Shown here: one piece after another, positions 17,289 through 26,549 of the stretch
How positions within the stretch are numbered: position 1 is the first letter of the stretch
Layout: every line of letters starts with the position of its first letter
Assembly (NCBI GenBank): GCA_003211835.1
Contig: QCRN01000005.1
Span: 17,765-81,764 of the forward strand
Source: Pelagibacteraceae bacterium AG-461-B04
GTDB lineage: Bacteria; Pseudomonadota; Alphaproteobacteria; Pelagibacterales; AG-422-B15
DNA: 64,000 bases
Direction: 5' to 3'
Made by a program: the position numbers and the translations under genes
The notes under the pieces: model-generated
Database searches by the model: none
Seen by the model: only the letters and a program-made list of their open reading frames with translations
Told to the model about the DNA's origin: nothing

Positions 17289-17318
17289 ATCTTACCACTA
17301 CATTTTGATTAAATTCAA
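17289..17318 (-). promoter_or_regulatory. Putative gcrA promoter
   Basis: On the minus strand TTGAAT (17313-17318) and TAAGAT (17289-17294) are separated by 18 bases, followed by a leader of about 20 bases to the gcrA start. The rest of the 189-base divergent region to 17455 is AT-rich with no GANTC site that I can see. Confidence 0.35.
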
Positions 17319-17455
17319 TAGAAATATACTAAATATTGAATTATTTTAAATTTCTTGTGAGTAGAAATAAATTTTCATTAAATTTCAGGTAAATAGTTAT
17401 CTTATTGAAATTTAAATATTAATGACATTTTACGAAATATATTTAAATAGTCGCT

Positions 17456-18223
17456 ATGAATTACAACCCTATAGGTTTTATTACTCTTTATAAAAAGGAA
17501 GTCCAAAGATTCACAAAAATACCTTTGCAGACAATTGCTGCGCCTGCTTTAACAAGCTTGTTATTTTTAATCATATTCACAACCGCCATTGGCTCTGTCA
17601 GGGCAGATTATCCGCTAGATAGTTTTAAAAATTTTCTTTTTCCTGGACTTATCATGATGACTATTATTCAGAATGCGTTTATGAATAATTCATCATCAAT
17701 TTTAATGTCAAAGGTACAAGGAAATATTGTAGATTTGCTTATGCCTCCACTTAGTAACGTTGAAATTATTTTGGCATTCACTTTTGCTGGAATAACTCGG
17801 GGTCTGGTTTCAGCTGTAGCGTGTGCTTTAGTTATGATGCCATTCATTGAGGTAACTGTTCATAATTTATGGATTATTTTAATCTTTGCAATTCTAGCAT
17901 CAGCTATAATGTCATTAATTGGGATGATATCAGGTATCTGGGCTGAAAAATGGGATCATTTAGGTACAGTTGGTAATTTTGTGATCGTGCCACTATCTTT
18001 TTTATCTGGAACTTTTTATTCAATTACAGTCCTACCTGATGCAATACAAAGGGCAAGTCTCATTAACCCATTCTTTTATATGATAGATGGCTTTAGGTTT
18101 GGTTTCTTAGGTGCAAGCGATTCTTCAATTTTGCATGCTTTTACTATATTGATTATGGTTTTGATATCTCTAATAGTTATTAATTATTTAATGTTAAAAA
18201 CTGGTTATAAATTAAGAGCTTAA
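17456..18223 (+). CDS. ABC-2 type transporter permease
   Basis: A 255-residue membrane protein with about six hydrophobic spans, resembling YadH-type ABC-2 permeases. Typical parts are the N-terminal TLYKKEVQRFTK amphipathic start, FLFPGLIMMTIIQNAFMNNSSS, and FLSGTFYSITVLPDAIQRAS followed by NPFFYMIDGFRFGFLG. Such permeases export lipids, polysaccharides or drugs. No ATPase partner is next to it, so it must pair with a subunit encoded elsewhere. It is 1 base before argD, which may only reflect compactness. Confidence 0.86.
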   Translation: MNYNPIGFITLYKKEVQRFTKIPLQTIAAPALTSLLFLIIFTTAIGSVRADYPLDSFKNFLFPGLIMMTIIQNAFMNNSSSILMSKVQGNIVDLLMPPLSNVEIILAFTFAGITRGLVSAVACALVMMPFIEVTVHNLWIILIFAILASAIMSLIGMISGIWAEKWDHLGTVGNFVIVPLSFLSGTFYSITVLPDAIQRASLINPFFYMIDGFRFGFLGASDSSILHAFTILIMVLISLIVINYLMLKTGYKLRA

Positions 18224-18224
18224 A

Positions 18225-19394
18225 ATGAATAATATATTACCAACATACCCAAGGTCTAAGTTAACGTTTACTCATGGCGAAGGAAGTTATTTATACGAAA
18301 AATCAGGTAAAAAATATTTGGACTTTGGAACAGGTATAGCAGTAAATTCGTTAGGATATTCTCATCCTTATCTAATTCAAAAACTAAGGGAACAATCAGA
18401 AAAACTCTGGCACCTTTCAAATGTATATCAAATTCCTGAGCAAGAACTATTGGCTTCACGTTTGTGTGAATTATGTTTTGCAGACTATGCTTTCTTTTGT
18501 AATTCAGGCACTGAAGCAGTAGAGGCAAGTATTAAAATTGCTAGAAGATATTTTCACAAAACCAAAAACTCTAAAGTGAAAAAAGAGATTATTAGTTTTA
18601 GTGGATCTTTTCATGGAAGAACCATAGGTGCGCTTGCAGCTCAAGGACCAGAAAAAATGGAAACATTTAATACAGCTGTGAATGATTTTAAGTCTCTTGC
18701 GTTTGGCGATCATGAATTATTAAAGAGTTCAATTAATGAAAATACTGCAGCGGTAATTATAGAACCCATTCAAGGTGAAGGCGGAGTAAGAGAAGTCCCT
18801 CCATTTTGTTTAGATGCGATTAGAAAATTGTGTGATGAAAATGAAGTTTTGCTTATATTTGATGAAGTGCAATGTGGAATGGGTCGAACGGGAAAAATGT
18901 TCGCTTATCAGTGGTCAAATATAGAGCCAGATATAATGACTATAGCGAAGGCAATTGGTAACGGTTTTCCAATCGGAGCATGTTTAACTTCTAGAAAGGT
19001 AGGTGACGCTATGGAGTTTGGGTCACACGGATCTACTTTTGGTGGAAATCCTCTAGCGTGCAGTGTTGGAAATGCTGTGCTGGATTTGATGACCTCGTCT
19101 AAATTTTTTAGTGAAGTTATCACAGTCTCGGAAAAATTATTATTAGATCTAAATAAAGTTGCTAATGATTATCCAGATATTATTGAGGGTATAAGAGGAA
19201 AGGGTTTTATTCTAGGATTAAAATGTAACATTAATAATGAAGATTTTGTTAAACAAGCACGTAAAAATTTCATTTTAACGGTTAAAGCCTCTGATAATGT
19301 CGTAAGGCTACTTCCGCCAATAAATTTATCTAATTCAGAATGTGAAGAAGCAATTGATAAAATTAGATCGACTTGCAAAGAGCTATCCTCATGA
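18225..19394 (+). CDS. argD: Acetylornithine (and possibly succinyl-diaminopimelate) aminotransferase
   Basis: A pyridoxal-phosphate class III aminotransferase of 389 residues. The cofactor lysine is Lys242 in IAKAIGNGFPIGA; the phosphate-binding FCNSGTEAVEASIK and the DEVQCGMGRTGK segments are present. ArgD makes N-acetylornithine and often also serves as DapC in the succinylase lysine pathway. Both roles would fit here because argB, dapD and dapE lie within 15 kb and no separate dapC is seen. Its TGA overlaps the argF ATG by 4 bases. Confidence 0.92.
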   Translation: MNNILPTYPRSKLTFTHGEGSYLYEKSGKKYLDFGTGIAVNSLGYSHPYLIQKLREQSEKLWHLSNVYQIPEQELLASRLCELCFADYAFFCNSGTEAVEASIKIARRYFHKTKNSKVKKEIISFSGSFHGRTIGALAAQGPEKMETFNTAVNDFKSLAFGDHELLKSSINENTAAVIIEPIQGEGGVREVPPFCLDAIRKLCDENEVLLIFDEVQCGMGRTGKMFAYQWSNIEPDIMTIAKAIGNGFPIGACLTSRKVGDAMEFGSHGSTFGGNPLACSVGNAVLDLMTSSKFFSEVITVSEKLLLDLNKVANDYPDIIEGIRGKGFILGLKCNINNEDFVKQARKNFILTVKASDNVVRLLPPINLSNSECEEAIDKIRSTCKELSS

Positions 19395-20299
19395 AAAACT
19401 TTATCGATATTAAAGATTTTACTGCTGAAGAAATTAATGTATTGCTTAACTCTGCTATAGAAAATAAAAACAGTAACTTAAGCTCAGAAGAAATATTGTC
19501 TGGAAAAAACTTAATTTTATTTTTTGAGAAAAATTCCACGAGAACAAGGCTTTCATTTGATCTTGCAGTTAAGCAACTTGGCGGTTCATCAATTATACTC
19601 AATGGCTCAGATATCCATTTGAGTAGCGGTAAGGAAAGTTTATCAGATACAATCAAAACTTTCGGTCTCTATTCTGATGGAGTTGTTATGCGAGTAAATA
19701 ACCACCAGACTATATTGGACACTATAGAATTTTCAAGTAAGCCTGTTATTAATGGACTTTCAAATTTATCTCATCCTTGTCAATGCATGGCCGGTCTAAT
19801 GACCATCATTGAAGAAAAAGGTTCTTTAGAAAATTTAAATATTACTTGGTTTGGCCCCATAACCAATGTAGCGCATTCATGGATTGAATCTTATTCCAAA
19901 AATTTAGGATTTAAATTTAGTATTTTTTCGCCTAACAGATCGAGGGATTTATATTTATCTAAAATTAGCGATTATAAAGAAAACTTAAATATAGAGAATA
20001 TTATTCATAATCAAATTGATGATGAAATTTTATCTGTAGCCGATGTAATTATGACAGACACATGGCAGTCAATGGGCGAAGAAACTGATGAACAAGTGAT
20101 TAGAGAGTTACATGATTATAGAGTAACAAAATCCTTAATGAATAAGGCAAAAAAAAATTGTCTGTTTATGCATTGCTTACCAGCAAATAGGGGTCAAGAA
20201 GTTGAAGAGGCGGTAATTGATGGAGCAAACTCAAGAATTTGGGAAGAGGCATCTAATAGACTCCATGTCCAAAAACAAATCCTTAGAATATTAATATAG
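19391..20299 (+). CDS. argF: Ornithine carbamoyltransferase
   Basis: ArgF makes citrulline from ornithine and carbamoyl phosphate. The carbamoyl-phosphate motif STRTR is at residues 49-53, HPCQ at 128-131, and the ornithine-loop motif FMHCLPA near the C terminus. The start was set at ATG 19391, where it overlaps the argD stop as ATGA and gives the family's usual N terminus (MKNFIDIKDF). A longer frame exists from a TTG at 19373 but is less likely. The product is 302 residues. Confidence 0.95.
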   Translation: MKNFIDIKDFTAEEINVLLNSAIENKNSNLSSEEILSGKNLILFFEKNSTRTRLSFDLAVKQLGGSSIILNGSDIHLSSGKESLSDTIKTFGLYSDGVVMRVNNHQTILDTIEFSSKPVINGLSNLSHPCQCMAGLMTIIEEKGSLENLNITWFGPITNVAHSWIESYSKNLGFKFSIFSPNRSRDLYLSKISDYKENLNIENIIHNQIDDEILSVADVIMTDTWQSMGEETDEQVIRELHDYRVTKSLMNKAKKNCLFMHCLPANRGQEVEEAVIDGANSRIWEEASNRLHVQKQILRILI

Positions 20300-21751
20300 T
20301 TATTTTTTCCAAAAGGCAGGATGAAGTATCACTAGAACAGTGAGAATCTCAAGCCTCCCCAATAGCATTGAAAAAATCAATACCCATTTTGCAAATGTGC
20401 TAATTTCATAGAAGGAATTTTCAGGCCCAATCATTTCGCCAAGACCAGGCCCAACATTTGCAAGTGATGTTGCAGCGGCTGACAAACTGGTCACAAAATC
20501 TAGCTCCGTTGTAGAAAGTAATAATGTAATAACTATAAAACTTAAAATAAATATAAAGAAAAAACTCATTACAGATGAAGTTACATCTTCTTCAATTTTT
20601 TTATGATTATAGTGAGGAACAAAAACTCCATGAGGATGAAGCAGTTTTTGAATTTGCATTTTTAATGTCTGGAACAAGATTTGGAATCTAAATACTTTTA
20701 TTCCACATGTTGTTGAACCAGCGCAACCTCCAATAAACATTCCAAAAAATAAAAGATAAATTGGAAAAGGTCCCCATAAATTATAATTATCGGATGTATA
20801 GCCAGTCCCAGTAATTATAGATATAACATTGAATGCTCCACTTCTAATTGACTCTTCAATACCTTTTATATCAGTGAACCATAAGTATAATATAACCAAC
20901 AGAGTGCTAAAAAATATTATTCCAAGAAATGTAAGTATCTGAGTGTCTGAAATTATTCTTTTGAAACCATTCTTGAATGCTTCAAGATAAATTAATATTG
21001 GAAGGCTACTCAGTACCATAAAAATTATTGCAATATATTCCAACGACTTGCTGTTAAAGCTAGCAAAAGAATTATTTTGAGTTGAAAATCCACCAGTTGC
21101 AATTGTTGTCATTGAGTGAACCAGAGCATCAAAGAATTTCATCCCACCTAACCAATATGCAGCTAAGCAAACTAATGTGAGTGTCAAATAAATTATGATA
21201 ACAGCAGAGGCTATCTGCGCTGTTCTGGGAAGAATTTTATCTGTTGTATCTGAGTTTTCTGCTCTGAATACCTGCATTCCTCCAACCCGAAGAACAGGCA
21301 AAATACTTACAGCCATTACAATAATTCCGATGCCACCCATCCATTGCAATAAACCTCTCCATATTAACATTCCCTCCGTTAATGACTCAACATTCTGAAT
21401 AACGCTCGATCCGGTTGTTGTAATTCCAGACATTGATTCAAACATCGAATTGGTAAAATTTAAGCCTTCTTCAGTGAAATAAAAAGGCAAAGCAGCAAAT
21501 ATACTAATTGATAGCCAGGATAAAGATGTCATTAAAAATGCATCCTGCATCAAAATTTTATCATTTTCTTCATTTCGAGTAGAGATTAAGAATGTAACAC
21601 CAAATCCAAACGTTATAATCACGCTAGTAATAAAAGACTTCCAAGTATTATTACCTATTCCAAGATCAATTATCATTGGGATAAGCATTACGAGACTAAG
21701 GGCAATTAAAAGATACCCTAATACATTAAGTATTATCTTAAAATTTATCAT
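20300..21751 (-). CDS. trkH: TrkH-family potassium uptake protein
   Basis: A 483-residue membrane protein of the TrkH/KtrB family. The four degenerate selectivity-filter repeats are visible as SMSGITTTGSS, TTIATGGFST, SIITGTGYTSDN and SLANVGPGLG. Conserved GGIGIIVMAVSILPVLRVGG follows the first repeat. TrkH conducts K+ (with H+ or Na+ coupling) and needs cytoplasmic TrkA or KtrA; no such gene is in the window. It ends directly against argF with no gap. Confidence 0.93.
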   Translation of the reverse strand: MINFKIILNVLGYLLIALSLVMLIPMIIDLGIGNNTWKSFITSVIITFGFGVTFLISTRNEENDKILMQDAFLMTSLSWLSISIFAALPFYFTEEGLNFTNSMFESMSGITTTGSSVIQNVESLTEGMLIWRGLLQWMGGIGIIVMAVSILPVLRVGGMQVFRAENSDTTDKILPRTAQIASAVIIIYLTLTLVCLAAYWLGGMKFFDALVHSMTTIATGGFSTQNNSFASFNSKSLEYIAIIFMVLSSLPILIYLEAFKNGFKRIISDTQILTFLGIIFFSTLLVILYLWFTDIKGIEESIRSGAFNVISIITGTGYTSDNYNLWGPFPIYLLFFGMFIGGCAGSTTCGIKVFRFQILFQTLKMQIQKLLHPHGVFVPHYNHKKIEEDVTSSVMSFFFIFILSFIVITLLLSTTELDFVTSLSAAATSLANVGPGLGEMIGPENSFYEISTFAKWVLIFSMLLGRLEILTVLVILHPAFWKK

Positions 21752-21763
21752 TAAATTAAATTA

Positions 21764-22369
21764 TTAATTCTTTTTAAGAATAGATCCTTGGTTGATCATA
21801 CTATAAAACTCTCTCCTTGTAGAGGAGTCAGTTCTAAATTTGCCTAAAAGCTGACTTGTGACCATAGAAATACCTGGTGTACCAATTCCTCTTGTCGTCA
21901 TACATTGGTGCTGCGCTTCAACTACAACCGCCACACCTTTTGGTTTAAGAACATCTTGAATACAATTAGCAATTTGAGCAGTTAGCTTTTCCTGGATTTG
22001 CATTCTTTTCATATAAATACGCGTAATTCTTGCAAGCTTACTTATTCCTACTACTCTTTTATTTGGTAAATATGCCACATGTGCTGAACCGATAAAAGGA
22101 GCAATATGGTGTTCGCAGTGCGACTCAATCCTGATGTCGCGTAGCATAATAATCTCATCATAACCTTCAAGTTCGTCAAAAGTTTTTGATAAAACTTCCT
22201 TAGGGTCATCATTGTATCCTGAAAACCAATCTTCATAAGCCCTTACAACTCTCTTGGGAGTCTCTATTAAGCCTGGTCTATCAGGATCCTCTCCTACAAA
22301 AGATAATAAAGTTTTAACTGCTGCCTCTGCTTCTTGACGAGAAGGCTTTATATTTTTATTTTTTTTCAT
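21764..22369 (-). CDS. folE: GTP cyclohydrolase I
   Basis: FolE converts GTP to dihydroneopterin triphosphate, the first step of folate synthesis. The zinc and active-site segments are present: ESHCEHHIAPFIG with Cys and His ligands, VVGISKLARI, and QLTAQIANC-like helix followed by VVVEAQHQCMTTRG. The 201-residue length is standard. It lies 12 bases upstream of trkH on the same strand. Confidence 0.95.
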   Translation of the reverse strand: MKKNKNIKPSRQEAEAAVKTLLSFVGEDPDRPGLIETPKRVVRAYEDWFSGYNDDPKEVLSKTFDELEGYDEIIMLRDIRIESHCEHHIAPFIGSAHVAYLPNKRVVGISKLARITRIYMKRMQIQEKLTAQIANCIQDVLKPKGVAVVVEAQHQCMTTRGIGTPGISMVTSQLLGKFRTDSSTRREFYSMINQGSILKKN

Positions 22370-22504
22370 GATTTTGAAGTCAGATTACTATATGAAATTT
22401 CTATAAATATATAGTTTTATTATTTGCAAAGAAAACTAGTAAATAATCTAAATATTTAAAAACAGATAAAATTTGTTAATTTTTCACCGATTTATAAGAA
22501 TAAT

Positions 22505-24079
22505 ATGGTAATGTCCAAAAATATGCCGTCAATACGTGAAATTATTAAAGATGCGAAAGCTTGGCCATTTGTTGAGGCTAAGAAAATAATAAAAAAAGCT
22601 CAAACCAATAAAAAGCAAAAAATTAGATTGCAGACCGGATATGGTCCAAGTGGATTACCTCATATTGGTACATTTGGTGAGGTCGCAAGAACAACAATGA
22701 TTCTAAATGCCATAAAATCATTATCAGATATTGAAGTAGAACTTATTGCCTTCTCTGATGATATGGACGGGCTTCGCAAAGTACCTGACAATGTCCCTAA
22801 CCAAAAAATATTAGAAGAGAATCTTCATAAACCACTTACGTCAATTCCAGATCCATTTGAGACAAGTAAGAGTTTTGGTGATCATAATAATGAGATGTTA
22901 CAAGAATTTTTAGATAAATTTGATTTTAAGTATACATTTAAAAGTGCAACTGAACTTTATACTTCAGGGTATTTTGATAATCAACTTATCAATGTGTTGA
23001 ATAATTATGAGTCGATTAAAAATATTATTCTGCCAACATTAGGAGAAGAGAGAAAAAAAACATACAGTCCATTCCTTCCAATATGCCCCGATTCTGGACA
23101 TGTTCTAGAAGTTGAAATTGTTTCAATTAATCCTGATAAAAATACAATTTCATATATAAGTAAGAATAAAGAAGTTGAGCAATCTATTTTAAAAGGAAAA
23201 TGTAAACTTCAATGGAAAGTTGATTGGGCAATGCGATGGGGGGCTCTTGATATTGATTATGAGATGTATGGAAAAGATTTAATACCAACGTTTCAGCTTT
23301 CTGCAAAAGTAAGTCGAGCACTTGGTTATCCTCCTCCAGAGAACTATTTTTATGAACTATTTCTAGACCAAAATGGAGAAAAAATATCAAAGTCAAAAGG
23401 AAATGGATTAACTATAGAGGAATGGTTGTCATACGCGCCTAAAGAAACATTAAGTTATTTTATGTATCAAAACCCAAGAAGGGCTAAGAAACTCTTTCAT
23501 GATATCATCCCGAAGTCAGCTGATGAGTTCTTAAGTCATTTAAATAAATTTAATACTCAATCTGATCAAGAGAAAATTGAAAATCCAGTTTGGCACATTA
23601 TGGATGGTGAAAACCCTATAGGAAATGTAAATGTAACATATAATCTCATATTAAATCTCGTTGCTGCAAGTGGAAAAAATGATCCTGCAATTATTTTAGA
23701 TTTTGTTAAGAAATACGATGAAAAAATTATTAGTGCTAATAGTCAATTTATTGATGATTTAATAAAAGGGGCAATTAACTTTGAAAGAGACATCACTTCA
23801 GAACAAATAAATTATAAGACCCCATCTAGTGAGGAAAGAAAAATTTTCGAGGATTTAATAAATAGATTGCGTAGTCAGAGTGAAAATGCCGATGCTGAAA
23901 CCATTCAAACTGAGATATATCAAATAGGAAAAGATCACAATTTTGAAAACCTCAGGGATTGGTTTAAACTTATTTATCAAGTACTTTTTGGCAAAGAAGA
24001 TGGACCAAGATTTGGAACTTTTATTGCGATATATGGAATAAAACATACCATTGAGTTGATTGAAGAAAAGTTAAAGTAA
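22505..24079 (+). CDS. lysK: Lysyl-tRNA synthetase, class I
   Basis: A 524-residue class I LysRS, the form used by archaea and alphaproteobacteria instead of the class II enzyme. The HIGH-type motif is HIGT at residues 53-56 in GPSGLPHIGTFGE, and the KMSKS-type motif is KISKSKGNG at about 295. The segment KVDWAMRWGALDIDYEMYGKD between them is typical. Starts at 22505, 22511 or 22523 are possible; homologues usually have only a short leader before the LPSIREI-like segment. Nothing notable is seen in the 135-base divergent gap to folE. Confidence 0.94.
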   Translation: MVMSKNMPSIREIIKDAKAWPFVEAKKIIKKAQTNKKQKIRLQTGYGPSGLPHIGTFGEVARTTMILNAIKSLSDIEVELIAFSDDMDGLRKVPDNVPNQKILEENLHKPLTSIPDPFETSKSFGDHNNEMLQEFLDKFDFKYTFKSATELYTSGYFDNQLINVLNNYESIKNIILPTLGEERKKTYSPFLPICPDSGHVLEVEIVSINPDKNTISYISKNKEVEQSILKGKCKLQWKVDWAMRWGALDIDYEMYGKDLIPTFQLSAKVSRALGYPPPENYFYELFLDQNGEKISKSKGNGLTIEEWLSYAPKETLSYFMYQNPRRAKKLFHDIIPKSADEFLSHLNKFNTQSDQEKIENPVWHIMDGENPIGNVNVTYNLILNLVAASGKNDPAIILDFVKKYDEKIISANSQFIDDLIKGAINFERDITSEQINYKTPSSEERKIFEDLINRLRSQSENADAETIQTEIYQIGKDHNFENLRDWFKLIYQVLFGKEDGPRFGTFIAIYGIKHTIELIEEKLK

Positions 24080-24087
24080 AAATTTAT

Positions 24088-25131
24088 ATGAGAAGGATAT
24101 TTTTTAATATACTTAAGAACCTTGACCCCGAAGTTGCCCATAACTTAACAATAAATGCGCTTAAACTTCCAAACCCATTTATTGAAAGCAATAATAATTT
24201 CTCTATTTTAAGTAATGATATTAACGGACTAAGTTTTAAGAATCCTATCGGAATGGCTGCAGGATTTGATAAAAATGCTGAAGTTATAAATTCATTATTC
24301 AATTTAGGATTCGGTTTCACCGAGTGTGGTACTGTCACACCAAGACCTCAATTTGGAAATGTTAAACCTAGGGTATTCCGATTAGCATCTGATAAAGCTA
24401 TTATAAATAGACTAGGCTTTAATAATAATGGCATTGAAAAATTTTTGACTAATATGAGTAAATCAAACAAAAATGGAGTACTTGGAGCAAATATTGGACC
24501 CAACAGAGACACAGAAAATTTTGTTGACGATTATATTAATTTATACTCTCAAGTAGTTGATTATTCAGATTACGTTACTGTAAATGTATCTTCACCTAAT
24601 ACTAAGAACTTGAGAGAGATACAAGAGCACGATACATTAAATACACTGCTCAGCGAATTATCTCAATTAAGAAACAATATGAAGACACAAAAAAAGATTG
24701 TCCTAAAAATTGATCCTGATAGTACTAAACAGCACTACAGCATGATACTGAATTTAGTTCAGAAATACAAAATCGACGGTATAATTGCTACTAATACAAC
24801 TATTTCTCGTCCTCAAGAATTAAGAGACGAGTATAAAGATGAAGAAGGGGGCATTTCAGGACAGCCTCTTAAAGAATTATCAAATAAAGTGTTAAGCTTC
24901 CTCTCAAAAGAAACAAACGGAGAATTGCTTCTTATTGGTGTTGGAGGCATTTCTAATGCTGAAGATGTTTATACTAAAATTAAGTTGGGCGCGTCATTAG
25001 TTCAATTGTATACAGCACTTACTTTCAATGGACCTCAAATGATAAATAATATTAAAAAGGATTTATCATATCTTTTGCAAAATGATGGACACAAAAGTAT
25101 CTCAGATGCAGTAGGTATTATTCATTCATGA
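24088..25131 (+). CDS. pyrD: Dihydroorotate dehydrogenase (quinone)
   Basis: A class 2 (membrane-associated, quinone-linked) DHODH of 347 residues. The N-terminal LDPEVAHNLTINALKL helix region is the class 2 hallmark. FMN-binding and catalytic segments include GMAAGFDKNAEVI, ANIGPNRDT, and TVNVSSPNTKNLR with the catalytic Ser. C-terminal GVGGISNAEDVYTKI and ASLVQLYTAL bind the phosphate. It overlaps the TetR gene by ATGA. Confidence 0.95.
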   Translation: MRRIFFNILKNLDPEVAHNLTINALKLPNPFIESNNNFSILSNDINGLSFKNPIGMAAGFDKNAEVINSLFNLGFGFTECGTVTPRPQFGNVKPRVFRLASDKAIINRLGFNNNGIEKFLTNMSKSNKNGVLGANIGPNRDTENFVDDYINLYSQVVDYSDYVTVNVSSPNTKNLREIQEHDTLNTLLSELSQLRNNMKTQKKIVLKIDPDSTKQHYSMILNLVQKYKIDGIIATNTTISRPQELRDEYKDEEGGISGQPLKELSNKVLSFLSKETNGELLLIGVGGISNAEDVYTKIKLGASLVQLYTALTFNGPQMINNIKKDLSYLLQNDGHKSISDAVGIIHS

Positions 25132-25742
25132 ACAAAATAATGGATCTTCCATTTCATCAAAGAAAAAGACAAATTAATAAAAAAAATAATCGAGAGACTA
25201 TAATAACTTCCTCAAGAAAGATTCTTACTGAAAAAAGTATCGATAATGCAAGTATTAGAGAAATCGTTTCAATAGCTAAACTTGGTTCTGGTACATTTTA
25301 TAATTACTTTGATGACAAAAATGCAGTTTTTTTAATAATCATTGAAAGACTGGTCAATGAATTCAGCGATTACTTTATGAAAAAAATAAATGAAGCTCAA
25401 TCTTTCGATCAGACTGTTGAGATAGCCTTTAATAGTTGGTTTAATTGGATTTTAAATGAAGAAGAAAATTACTTATTTATTAAAAATAATAGAAAATACA
25501 TATTAGACTTAAAGTGGCTTTCGGCTCATTCAAAGGAGTATGCAAGATTTAATAATAATTTATATGAATTTGTGATTAATCTTTCAAAAAAAACAAAATT
25601 TCCTCAAAATGATATTTCTTTTATGATCACATCTGTCATGGCAGTATGTATAAATCTTGGTGATGAAATGTTGACACGAAGTGATGTGTCTCCCGATGAT
25701 GCATCAAAATTTGCGACTAAACTTTTTTTGAAGGGCTTATAA
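25128..25742 (+). CDS. TetR-family transcriptional regulator
   Basis: A 204-residue regulator with an N-terminal TetR helix-turn-helix at about residues 20-65: ETIITSSRKILTEKSIDNAS, then IREIVSIAKLGSGTFYNYFDDKNAV. The C-terminal ligand domain is helical and of unknown specificity. It overlaps pyrD by 4 bases but lies 3 bases before an SDR gene and near many acyl-CoA genes, so control of lipid or acyl-CoA metabolism is the better guess. No operator is evident. Confidence 0.86.
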   Translation: MNKIMDLPFHQRKRQINKKNNRETIITSSRKILTEKSIDNASIREIVSIAKLGSGTFYNYFDDKNAVFLIIIERLVNEFSDYFMKKINEAQSFDQTVEIAFNSWFNWILNEEENYLFIKNNRKYILDLKWLSAHSKEYARFNNNLYEFVINLSKKTKFPQNDISFMITSVMAVCINLGDEMLTRSDVSPDDASKFATKLFLKGL

Positions 25743-25745
25743 TCT

Positions 25746-26549
25746 ATGGCAAAAAGTATATTTGTTACTGGAGCAGCTTCTGGCATTGGCAAAGCAACCG
25801 CAATATCATTCGCTGAAAAAGGTTGGAATGTTGGATTGTTTGATATTAATGAGGAAGGTCTCAAAGAAGTAGCCAATGAAATTGGACATAACAAATGTAT
25901 GTATCAAAAGCTAGATGTGACTAGTATTCAGGATTGGAAAGAAGCTGAAAAAAGTTTCTCAGAATTTACATCTGGAACATGCAATATTTTTTTTAATAAC
26001 GCGGGCATAGCAAATTTTGCTGGAGCTTTTGAAGACGTACCTGTCGATGAAATTTATAAAATAATAGATGTTAATTTTAAAGGAGTTGCAAATGGATGTA
26101 TTTCGATGCTGAGTTTGTTAAAGAATACAGAGAATAGTCTTCTTTTAAATACCAGTTCCGTAGCAGGGCTAGTGCCTACACCCGGTATTGCTATCTATGG
26201 AGCAACCAAGCATGCAGTAAGTTCACTAACTGAGTCTTTAAGAATTGAGTATGAAAGACATGGTATAAGAGTTTCTGAAATTAATCCATGGTTTACAGAA
26301 ACGCCAATACTTGAGGCGAGAAACGTGTCATCTGATATGCAAAGTCAATGGGAACGAGATTTTGTAAATGAGCGAACTAAAATATACCCGGTCTCAAAAG
26401 TCGTTGATAAAGTCTGGCTGGCTTATAAAAGTAAAAAAATCCACCATACTGTAGGATTAGAAGCGAATCTTGCTTCATTCTTTATGCGTTTTATTCCTTC
26501 TTTTATAAGAAGAATGAGCAAAAAACTTTTCAAAGATACTTTTATTTAA
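25746..26549 (+). CDS. Short-chain dehydrogenase/reductase
   Basis: A classical SDR of 267 residues. The cofactor loop TGAASGIGKATA is at residues 8-19, NNAGIANFAG follows at about 85-94, and the active-site YGATKHAVS at about 152-160 has Tyr and Lys, preceded by the serine in TSSVAG. The acidic end of the second strand (LFDINEEG) suggests NAD preference. The C-terminal part FMRFIPSFIRRMSKKLF is basic and amphipathic and may touch the membrane. The substrate is unknown. Its TAA overlaps the stop of the convergent SDR gene. Confidence 0.86.
   Translation: MAKSIFVTGAASGIGKATAISFAEKGWNVGLFDINEEGLKEVANEIGHNKCMYQKLDVTSIQDWKEAEKSFSEFTSGTCNIFFNNAGIANFAGAFEDVPVDEIYKIIDVNFKGVANGCISMLSLLKNTENSLLLNTSSVAGLVPTPGIAIYGATKHAVSSLTESLRIEYERHGIRVSEINPWFTETPILEARNVSSDMQSQWERDFVNERTKIYPVSKVVDKVWLAYKSKKIHHTVGLEANLASFFMRFIPSFIRRMSKKLFKDTFI

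Noticed and set aside
19373..19390. Upstream TTG start for argF
   Set aside because: The ATG at 19391 overlaps the argD stop as ATGA and gives the normal N terminus.
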